Shown: piece by piece, positions 1 through 10,700 of the stretch
Numbering within the stretch: the first letter of the stretch is position 1
How the letters are laid out: each line of letters opens with the position of its first letter
Assembly (NCBI RefSeq): GCF_000485595.1
Contig: NW_014577287.1
Location: 264,134-320,101 of the forward strand
Origin: Priapulus caudatus
Lineage: Eukaryota > Priapulida > Priapulimorpha > Priapulimorphida > Priapulidae
Direction of reading: 5' to 3'
DNA length: 55,968 nucleotides
Made by a program: the position numbers and the translations under genes
The notes under the pieces: model-generated
The model's input: the letters and a program-made list of their open reading frames with translations, nothing else
What the model was told of the DNA's origin: nothing
The model's database searches: none

Positions 1-443
1 CATGCGACACTTGGCGCCCCATAGTTCAGAAGGCGAACGCTAGCGAGCGCTAGCGAGCGTTCGCTCTCCTGAACACGCCTCTGTTGCGGCCCTGCGCCGC
101 GAAGCAGACTTTTCCGTTTTATAGATGGCGCTGATTTTCTAACATGGCGCCGAAGTTTAAACATTGGTAGAAACTTTTTTCTGCTTTATTTGTTGTCAAC
201 ATATGCTAAACCTGTCAACAAATGCTACATTAAGTACTTAGACTGTCTGGTTGACTTGTCTTAGTGTGTAGTCTAGAATCTTCGTCGTACACATCTAATA
301 TGGGTAATGTAACTTACTGATTTGTTCATAAAATACAGTAACAATGTCAATGTCAGACTCAATAATGACAATATTAATATTATATTGACAATAACAATAA
401 CATTAACAATTAAGTTACATTGTCAAACCGCCCCCTCCACAAG

Positions 444-1442
444 CACTTGGAACGTCTCAATAAAAAAAGAAGGTAAATAAACACGAAATGTATTTACTAC
501 AAAGTTTCTCTACTCTATTTCGCCTATAATCACCTGTAAATGCCGGTCAAAAGCTCATCTGCAACACACAACAAGTACACCGCACGCACAGGAACTTGGC
601 GTCTCAATAAAAAAAAAGGTAAATAAACACGAAATGTATTTACTACCAAAGTCTTAATGTTTTTCTACTCTATTTCGCCTATAATCACATGTAAATGCCG
701 GTCAAATGCTCATCTGCAACACACAAGTACACCGCACGCCCGCCTTGTGCACAAACGACATGAATAAGAGAGAAGAGATCTATATATATATATATAGAGA
801 GGGAGGATATGGCTCTCTTATTCATGTTGTTTGTGCACAGGGCGGGCGTGCGGTGTACTTGTGTGTTGCAGATGAGCATTTACAGGTGATTATAGGCGAA
901 ATAGAGTAGAGAAACATTAAACGCTAATTTCTCCAGTACTAGACTAGCAAATACTTCGTGTCATGTATAATCATACTACCTTATGACAAAATAAACTCTA
1001 GTTCCTCCTATTTCACTGCACGTTGTCTTATAAAAGGTATTTGAAAATACCTCCAATGTTGTTCAAATTCTCCAATGTTGTTGACACGTTCGCGTTGCTC
1101 TGCCAAGCAACCGTACAGCGGGTGCAACCCGTAGCAAAAAAAACCCCATGTGACATCCCCTAATCGATTCGGGGCTAAATTGTTTGGCAAACAATTCGGC
1201 GTTGGCGCCAGATTGCCAGATTTCGCACCTCTTTCTTGTAGGTTTTAAGCAAACGCGCAGTGAAAATGGGAGGAACTAGAGTTTATTTTGTCATAAGGTA
1301 GTGTGATTATGCATGACACGAAGTATTTGCTAGTCTAGTACTGGAGAAATTAGCTTTTGGATGCGCAGATTGCGGCTTTAAGACTGGTATTAATACATTT
1401 CGTGTTATTTACCTTTTTTTTTTTATTGAGACGTTCCAAGTG
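444..1442. repeat. Nested palindrome (three sets of inverted arms)
   Basis: Outer arms are 444-494 and 1392-1442 (CACTTGGAACGTCTCAATAA). Middle arms are 923-1022 and 1255-1354 (GCTAATTTCTCCAGTACTAG). An inner pair, 655-775 and 798-918, folds around a (TA)n loop. The left outer arm is also directly repeated at about 590-650. No coding sequence. This looks like foldback elements inserted into each other. Confidence 0.85.
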
Positions 1443-1904
1443 CCTGTGACCGCACGCCCGCACGGCGCCCTGTGGGGGAGCTCTAGGGGGGGTTTCCCCC
1501 CTCGTCAAAGGGGGGTTTGGGGGTCCTCCCACAATAAATTTTTAAAATTTAAGACACCAATATGCTTTTTTAGAGCTTAAAAATACTTTTCAAAACTCTA
1601 ACAAATATATATTTATACTTCAGTATAGGCATAATTATTTCGGCATCTGCCAATTTACATGTCAAATTTTTGTTTTCCGTTACGGAATGCCGTATTCTAT
1701 ATTTATAATTAATATTACATTGATTTTAACAATTTTACATACCTTGGTCGCTTTCAAAAAATAATTCAGAATTGACATGATGAACTTTGTAACTTTGAAC
1801 TTGTAATGTCTAGGATGATCTCGATCAAACGCTTGAGCGGACATTTAAACAATGGCGCTCACAATGGCCGAGCAGCAGACGATCGTTTCTGGTACAGTAT
1901 CAGC

Positions 1905-3051
1905 TAGTGATGTCCCGATGATCGATTATAATCGAAAATCGATCGATTATAGTTTCAAATTCGATAATCGATTATGAAAACAAATAATCGATTATCGGAA
2001 ATACCAAAACAAACAAACAAGGAACTGTACTCACGATGTCGTGAATTGATATGACAAGTAGAGCACAAGTCTTGTCAGTCCTTGTGCTTTTAAGAATAAC
2101 ACAATACAGAGCCTACAGACGAAACACGTCTACCGACGAAGTACAAGTAGTTATCCTCCGCCACGCAGTGTCGCGAGGAGAATTGTTTTCGTGGCCGTTT
2201 CGCGTTTCGTGTATGTGGCGGACGGGTGTATGCTGTGTGTCTGTCCTCTCGGTATCTTTGCAACCGTAAGAGGTAGAAACTTCAAACTTGGTCCACAGCT
2301 GCATCTTTATGGGGGCGAGAGACCCTATTGATTCTGAGCCATTTCCATCCGAAGGTCAAGGTCGAGGGTCATTAACTATATTTCGAACACTGATACGTAC
2401 GTATCCAGAGCTGCGCTGTGTTATGATATCGATTTATTCCAGCCAGCCGCCCTACAATGCCTGGACCAATGACGAATGCTAACCGTCCACGAACACAAAC
2501 AGAAACTAGAACAGAAACGACACGCGCATGTGCGCTTTATATGCAGACTTGAATTATATTTTATGCGCAAAGTTATCTCGCATACGAGACCCAAATAGCC
2601 GTATAGCATGCATACATCGCATCACACCATATTTCCCCGAAACCCCCTAGTTTGCCTCGTGCCCTGTGGGCACTCGGATGCAAATCACACACCTCGGCAA
2701 GCCAAGGTGTTGATTTTTCACTCGCCTGCCTTTTCCAAAACACAAGGACTGCTTGATCATGTTTGTTTAAAACTTTTAATGTGTTTAATAACGGCATTTA
2801 AACCATTCTTTTTGAAATTAATTAAATACTGTATAGGAACAGACATTGATATACATACAGCAACCTTCACAGAGTTAATACATGATCATAAAACATGATA
2901 ATATTGAATTGCTATGTATAATTGTATAGTACAAAGTAAGATTAAATTAAATCTATGCTATTATTAAACGATTATCCGATTATAATCGATTATCGATCGG
3001 TTAAGGGAAACCGATAATCGATTATGAAATTCCAGCCGATTCCCATCACTA
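1905..3051. mobile_element. hAT-like non-autonomous element (TAGTGATG ends)
   Basis: The ends TAGTGATGTCCCGATGATCG and, inverted, TAGTGATGGGAATCGGCTGG match. Both ends carry many ATCGATTATCG words. The exact 8-bp duplication GTATCAGC lies at 1897-1904 and 3052-3059. No transposase in 1,147 bp. Confidence 0.88.
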
Positions 3052-3059
3052 GTATCAGC

Positions 3060-4053
3060 AATTAACTTTAGAGATCAACACATGTCTTCTTATAAACATT
3101 CTTCAGTTTATTACCGGTACTATAGTCATGTAGTACTTAGTATATATGCGTGTGTACATAAACTATATGTGATTTCAGATCATTATATGCTCGGGATTGC
3201 AATAATTGTAGATCCCGCCTGTGCATAACGAAAATGTGTGCTTGAAAAGCACCGCTCAACGGCTTCTCTCCAAACTTGGTCGGAACAATCTACAGATCAT
3301 GACACGTTGCATCGGCTATTTTTTTTCCCAGTTTCATTTTTTCCACATTCCACGTTCAAAAACATTAAAATAGTGGGACATTTTTGCATCGCAACGTCAC
3401 AACAACACGAAAACACGACGCCACCTATCGGATCTTATATGTGTTAATATTTTCCATTTTTTTATTTATTTATTTATTTTTAGTTTTGACCACCTAACGG
3501 GGATGGACGGGTATGGCTAGTAACTATAATACTAATAAACTAATAATACTAGTAATACTAATACGAAGAGTAATAGTGTTCGCGTATTTATAACCTTAAT
3601 CATTAATTATGACGTGAATCACACTGAATGTCCGTAATAATATAATAAATAAATATAATATAATATTAATAATAATGATTATGTCCGTCTTGGACATAAG
3701 CTTCAGTATGGGGAAGGCAGTCAGGATTTGGCAGAAATAGATGTAGAAGGATCAATGTGAATGACAACGTTATATCTTAGCCACAAATGAAAATGTAGCC
3801 TCTGATATTATCTGGTAGCATGTGTGCTATCTTCTAAATTTTTAAATGGCTGCATCACGCATATAATGACATAATGTATGACTAATTAGTTATGTATTAT
3901 AAAATTATTTGTCAAGTTAGCTTGTGTATTGAAATAGCCAAGTGCTGTCATTTCTGTATTGCATTTTGCAGTGGCAGTGGTAGCCCTTGTTGTATACTTC
4001 AGCTAATTGATGCTTTGTATTTGGTAGAAGTGTCAATAACAAGTTGCTAATAC
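3060..4053. other. AT-rich spacer upstream of the ALMS1-like start
   Basis: Includes T-rich and (TTTA)n-like stretches and (AATAAT) runs near 3630-3680. It should hold the promoter or an untranslated exon of the ALMS1-like gene, but no convincing signal is seen. Confidence 0.5.
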
Positions 4054-4713
4054 ATGATGGAGCGGCAAGCTGGTACTGGCAGTGACTCAACTAATATAGA
4101 GTGGAGATCATCGGTGTTGCATCCACTCAGCAGCACTGTTCATCAGAATAGAGCCAAGGCTGTGAATGGCACAAGCTCTGTATTACAACTAGGAGATCTA
4201 TCTTCTATCTTACATGAAGATCAGGAAGTAATGATAGCAGCTATATCACCGACGTCATCAAAGCAAGCCGAGCTTGGATTAGCAACAAACGAGAATGTAG
4301 AGGACACTGCATCTCAACAGGAACTTCATTTTATTGCATTTCGACACAGTGATGTAGAACTCTCTGAATGGGCGGAACATCAAAATAGCAAGAAGTTGCT
4401 CAATTTCGCAAAAGCCTTACAACCCAGCGATAGACTAGTGAGCGTAGCTGATGCCTCGCAGCACCCCACTATACAACTTTCGCACACGAGCTTTGATACG
4501 ACTGCCCATCAGTTGCTGGACATGGAGCAGTCTGTCTCCCAGCATGCAACACTGTATTTGGAACACCCTACCTTTGAACAGAGTGCACAGCAGTACTATC
4601 ACCATAGCAGTGAACAACTGCCCACTGAGCACTCGATTGGAGAGCAAGATGATGTTCCACAATCCATTACTACTCGATGTGGCAAAGATTTGCAGCTGTC
4701 GGATCCTCAGCAG
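4054..4713 (+). CDS. ALMS1: ALMS1-like exon 1 (N-terminal 220 codons)
   Basis: The exon is open for 220 codons from MMERQAGTGS to LQLSDPQQ and ends CAG|GTAAAA in phase 0. It is rich in Gln, His and Ser (QHATLYLEHPTFEQSAQQYY) and shows no domain I recognise. An in-frame stop lies six bases before the ATG, which supports this start unless a splice acceptor falls in between. Its base composition is less GC-rich than that of the later giant exons. Confidence 0.6.
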
Positions 4714-7700
4714 GTAAAAAAAAAGTTCACACTTATATATACATTCACACGCATGTACGCACGCATGCACACATGATTTATTGTTTGCATCAACCCATCA
4801 TGGCTACAAATACAAGTCACAAATGCTTACAATTGACCTATTTTCAAAGGGCTTACCTACCAGAATTCAAGGTTAACATGTGGATAATAATAAAAAAATT
4901 TTGGGTGCCCTACTGGCAACATAATCTTACTACAGTACTATGTTATTTGCAGGGTATATGATGTGTGATCATGGTATGTGCAGCAAAATGTTTATAGCTG
5001 CCTACTGTACTCTACTACGATATACATAGTGGCTAACTCCCTGGATCCCGAGTTACTAAAACCAAGAGAGTGACAAATGCTATTATTTTTAAAACAGTTT
5101 CTATTTTAATGTAAAAAGGCTAGAAGTCACGTATATGTGTGTGTGTGCGTGTGCGTGTGCGTGTGCATGCGTGCGTGCACGTGGGCGTGCGTGCATTCGT
5201 GCGTGCGTGTGTTCACATGTGTAATGTTCCGTAGAATTATTTGATTGCTTTTTTGAGGCAGTGCAAATCTCTGAGGCTGAAAAATGACTGATAATTATTT
5301 TATTGAGCATATAATTGTTAATAATGTGATCACTTTTATTATTTAGTCCCATGTCACCCATGTTAATTTACAATATGCATTTAAAAATCTTGTTAAACCA
5401 TCTCCTACATTGCTATTTACATAACTACCTAAAAGTGGCAATCAACAAACCACATGCATTCCTAATACTATGTTGTGGAGCTACTGACCCAGGAACGATC
5501 AGTATTCAGTACCCTTGCATGTGCACCCTGATACGTTTTGTGCTGAATTAATTTAACTCTGTACTGCAAATCTGTAGACACTCCGAGTCCATGTTTGCAG
5601 CATAAGTTTTATCAATCAACCTTACAGGAATAACAAGTGACAAGTGTAGATGAGTCAGTATATAATATTACAGACCTATGCACGTCAAAGTATTTAGCAG
5701 TTTTTCAACTTATCAATCATACCGACACTTTAATTGTTTCCTAGTATTAATAGCAAAAGTTCTTCCGATATTATCTGAATTGTGAAAGCAGAACAAAAGG
5801 GCAAAAAACTCAAGGAATTCGCATGTAGTCATTCCTATTGAATATATACATTACTTTGAACAGCATAAGTGTAACTTTTAAAATGTTATATATTTGGCAG
5901 GTCTTCCTGAACACATATTTAACGTAAAAGTATAGTAAAAATGTAAGTAGTGCATTCTAGCTAAATATATATATATATATATGAATCATTGTGCAGTTTT
6001 AAGATTTGATATTAATCAAATTGGAGAAGTTGTTAAATAAGTAGGTAATCCAGGACAGATATGGAAGCATAGATTTGCAGTGGAGTAATTAGTGAATTAT
6101 GTGATTAGTGGATAGGTGTAAACCCTGCTTCTCTTCGATTTCCTTTATATATATGAAAAGCATGTGGCTATGCGGTAGACAAATATGTAATTAAATCCAT
6201 GTACGTTGTAAAGTGTGTCAATGAATATTTGATGTGAGTGATAATTAATGATTAATGTGCACTTGCGCATTTTGCACATCCTGCGTGTGTAGACCCCCCA
6301 CCCCACTCCTCACTGCGTACTGTTCTCCATGATTCATGCTAGCAAGAGCAATTTACACGTAGCGTCATATAACGTGGTCGCGGACCGTGAAGTTGGAGGG
6401 TTGCAGGCTGTCCGATTTGCGTCCGAACAAAGGCAGGTGCAACAGCTGCAGTAGGTGAAGTTCACAGCTCGCGGGCGAGGGGTCGTCGGTACAGGTGTTT
6501 TGTGTGACCGTTATTTGGACGTACCTGCGTATACAGGTGGACACAGAGTGCATTGATCACATTCAAAGCAGGGAAAAAAGTACTTTTTTTCACGGGAGCT
6601 CTTTTTCAAAAGTCTGTGGAAAAAATAGCTCTCGTCAAAAATTTTACGGAAGCTATTTTGAGTCTCACGAGAGCTATTTCGGAGGTTTGAAGAGCGAATC
6701 GCTCATCGCTCCCGTGTATTTTTTACCCTGATTCAAAGGCTTGTGTAACAAACGGCATGTATCGTGTTACTTTTCTGGGTGTTAGCTGATTTAGATTGTG
6801 CCAATTGGGCATAGAGGCAGTGTGCATTCCATGTGTTTTAAAAGTTATCATTGCCACCAAATTTGTGCTAATCTTGTTATTATTTTGTAAACTTTTCAGG
6901 TATCGGACGTGGATTTCAAGAACAGTTACAGTGCGAGTTTGACAAACAATCTTCCTCATGGAATTGCTGAATCAGAAGAGTATAGAGGTGGATAAACCTG
7001 ATAAAGCATTGCTATAGTATACATACAGTTAAACCTGTAAATAGTGGTAACTTAAGGACAACTCCCAATGTGTCTTTTACAGACATACATGTACATACAT
7101 CTTCATACATGTATACATGTATCTTCTATAAAGGTGGTTTCACTATATAACTCTCACTTGATGGAAATGTTAAGTGTCTATTCTACAGAGGGGACCGTAG
7201 ACATAGAACCAGTATGCAGGTATTTCTAAGAGTAATATGCAGCCAAGCTATGGAGTTAGTATAGTGCAAAGCTAGAATGCAGCTAAGCAATAAAGTATAG
7301 AGTAAAGCTAGTGTAACCATAAAAAATGGCAGCTAAAGAGGAACTAGCAAAGAGCTGATTGTTAAATACAATAGGTTTGTTAGCAATTGGTGTTATTTAG
7401 AAAGAAACTTGGTTATTTACTTTTGTCCTAGCAAATCTAATGAATAATTAACAATGAAACACCTTTAGCAGGCATGTGTGAACCAGTACAGTTACTGTCT
7501 GTAATTTGTGCATGTTCCCTTTGCTCTGGCTCTCATTTAGAGAATGATCTCATATAGATCAACCTTTTAACTGGGACTTGGACTTGGCCTTCTGGCAAAG
7601 GCCACTTAACTTGTTTTATAAAAAACTGGTATGATTTTTCTAGGCAGAACAGATAATTACTGTTTATCAAGCGAAGTTGCTAGTCTTCCAGAGCTTTCTG

Positions 7701-10700
7701 GCATGTAATATGCTTGGCCACTCACATGAGTAAATGTTAGGTTGGGTGCAGGTAGACTTTTGTGATCACGTAACATAAAGAAAAACATGGAAAATTGTTG
7801 CATATATGCTACGGTTGTTCTGCCATGATTGATAAACGGAAATACAAAAACAGCCAGATATTTTATTCAACGAGTAATTAGATTGAGCTATGTTATGGTG
7901 GTGTAATTTCACTTTCCATTCGAAGGGGCCATTCATAAAGCCTATCCAATCAGGCGGTTGAAATGTCGCAGGAAAGGACCAGTGATGGGCAGTCATTACA
8001 GACTGGCTGTTTTACACATATGCTGTTCTGTATGTTTATAGATCACAGATCTGACGATGCATCACTCTCGTCTGAGAGCAGTAACGCAGCACGTGCAGAT
8101 ATTTATAAGGTAAGGCATGGTCACAGGAAGCATAGTCATAGGATGTTGTGGTTATGGTTGGTGGCATGTTGGAAAGATCCTTTCTCCTCATTCCTATCTT
8201 GCATTTTGAATTCGATTATTTATCGATAATTCTGTTTTCATATTGGAATTAATTATTAGTCTGTGAGCAGCTGCCTGGTCAAAAACTTCGTGCCGTTCAA
8301 GTTGGTTTGTTCTATCATCGCAGACTTTTCATTTTACCCGTGCTCACATGCGATATACGTGTTACAGAGGCAACAAGCAGATCAAGCTGCCCCTGCTTCA
8401 ACTCTAGGAGGACCCTCTCTGGAGGAATCCACGCGATCACATGACGACCACGAGCAGACAACACCTGGTATGTCGGACGGAGAGCCAGATCGCCGCCGGT
8501 CAGTACACTCGCAAAGTGGCGAGACGCTGAAGGTTAATACGGCCGAAAGGGCGCCACCGGCCAGCCTCGGCGACGACAGCGCATTTCCCCGCTGCGACGA
8601 GAATGGCGTTTCACGCGCGTCGCCGCGAGCGACCGTAGCGAGCAACGTGTCCGGCTACCACTCCGCCGACCGATCGAGTCGTCGGTCGGACGCGACGCCG
8701 ACCGATAAGCCGAGTGCGGACCTCGCTAAGCCGCACAGCGAACTCGCCGACGCACTTGTGTCTAGGTCGCGCGAGGTTGCCGCATGGCCGATGGCGGCCG
8801 TGGCAACGCGCAAGCAACCGCCAGAGGGAGCTGCGATGGATGGCGACTGGAACAACCACGCGTCGACGAGCGAGGCCTTGGCGGACGAGACGGTTGTGCG
8901 GCGCACGCGGCGCCCCCTGTCTGCGGAGTCGTCGTCGTCGTCCGTGGGCACTGTCGACTCTCTGACCGTGCGCGTGGCGCTGCTGCTGGGTGAGGATGCG
9001 TCCGATCTTGTGGGAAGCAGCAGCAGCCGGACAGGCACGCGCGCGTCACGCAGCGCTGACGACGGCAGTGCGAGTGCGGTGCCCTCTGGTGACGGCGACC
9101 GCGCGTCGTCAACGCTGAGCGAAGCGTCGTCGTCGGGCCGCCCCGCCGTGCGGCGTCGCGCGGCCGGCAGTGACGCACCGCTGACCGACCGCAGCACGAT
9201 GACCGACTGGTCACTGCCCAGCTTCACGACCGCGACGACGGCAGAGTCGCCGCGCCAAGCCGATCCATCCGACGGCGAGCGGGGGCGCGCCCGCCGCCAC
9301 CCACCAGAGGGCGCCTCTAGGGACGCCGGCACAATGGGGTTAGCGTCGAATGGCTACCTGCAGCCATCTCCGTCCGCGTTGCCACGTCGACGTTACCGTG
9401 GCAGCAGATTATCGTCGTCGCAGAGCAGTAGCGCTGATGGGAGTAGCGACAGCGGCCGCTTGGGAGTGAACGGCGTGAGGGGGAACGTGAGCAGCGACAG
9501 CGAAGATCCCCTGCGGAAGTACCTGCAGCCGTCGCCCCGCGTAGCCACCGCCGCGCCGTTCAGCGACAGCGGAGGAGAGGTGTCGCGCGATTACGGAGAG
9601 GATTCGAGCGGTGCCGGCGCGGCGGGCGTGCGAGACAGCAGCCTTGACCAGTACCTCGGCCCGTCGCCGCTGCCGCCGCCCTCCGTTGACGTCATTGAGC
9701 CGACGATGTATGACGAGACGGATGCCGGACCGGATGGATCGCCCGTGGTTATTTCACGCTATCTGAGCTCGCCACCATCGGAGGTGCTCAACGTGTGGGT
9801 GCGGTCGGGTGGCCGTGAAGAGGGTTTGCCATCTGAAGAGGGGTTCGCCGTCTCAAAGTCTCGTAGTCTCAACCCGCGCGAGTCTCGCAGTCTCAACCCA
9901 CGCGAGTCTCGCAGTCTCGGCCCACGCGAGTCTCACAGTCTCGGCCCGCGCGAGTCTCACAGTCTCGGCCCGCGCGAGTCTCACAGTCTCGGCCCGCGTG
10001 AGTCTCGCAGCCTCACCCAGCGCGAGTCTCGCAGTCTCAACCCGCCCGAGTCTCGCAGCCTCAAACCGCGCAAGTCTCGCAGTCTCAACCCGCGCGAGTC
10101 TCACAGTCTCGGCCCGCGCGAGTCACACAGCCTCAGCAACATCCGTCCGACGTACGCCCCGTCTGTCTCGCCCCGGCTCTCCGAGATCGATGATGCCGAC
10201 CTGTCGCAGTACCTTCGTCCGTCGCCGCGCCCCGCAGACAATGCCACCGGCGCATCACGTCTCGAGATGTCGACCGACGAGAGCATCGAGTACAGCCTGT
10301 CGGCCAACGACCAGGACACGACTCTGCCCACGTTGCCTCAGCCGGCAGGGGTAGCCACACACGCGGCGGCGGCGGCGGCGGCGCCGGCGCGTGACATCGT
10401 GCTGCGCAACGCAGAAGCCTCACACTGGTGCGTGTCGGCCGAGGAGTTGAGGCAACGATGCGAGGTGTGCGGAGGCGTGCGCGGCGCGTCTCCACACACC
10501 TGCCCCGATGCCGACCAATGCACATCGGCGTCGAATGCGGGAGTTGCTCGCGGGTCCCCTGATTCAGATGTCGTACATTGGTGTGTGTCGGAAGATCAGC
10601 TGAAGTATCGCTGTAAGGTATGTCATGGCGTCCGTGGCAAGTCTCCGCATACGTGTCCCATTCATGACGCACAGAGCTCCGAGTCCAGCACGGAAATGTC

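Noticed and set aside
9853-10104. Minus-strand repeat protein (ARLARVETARL type)
   Set aside because: Antisense reading of the octapeptide minisatellite.
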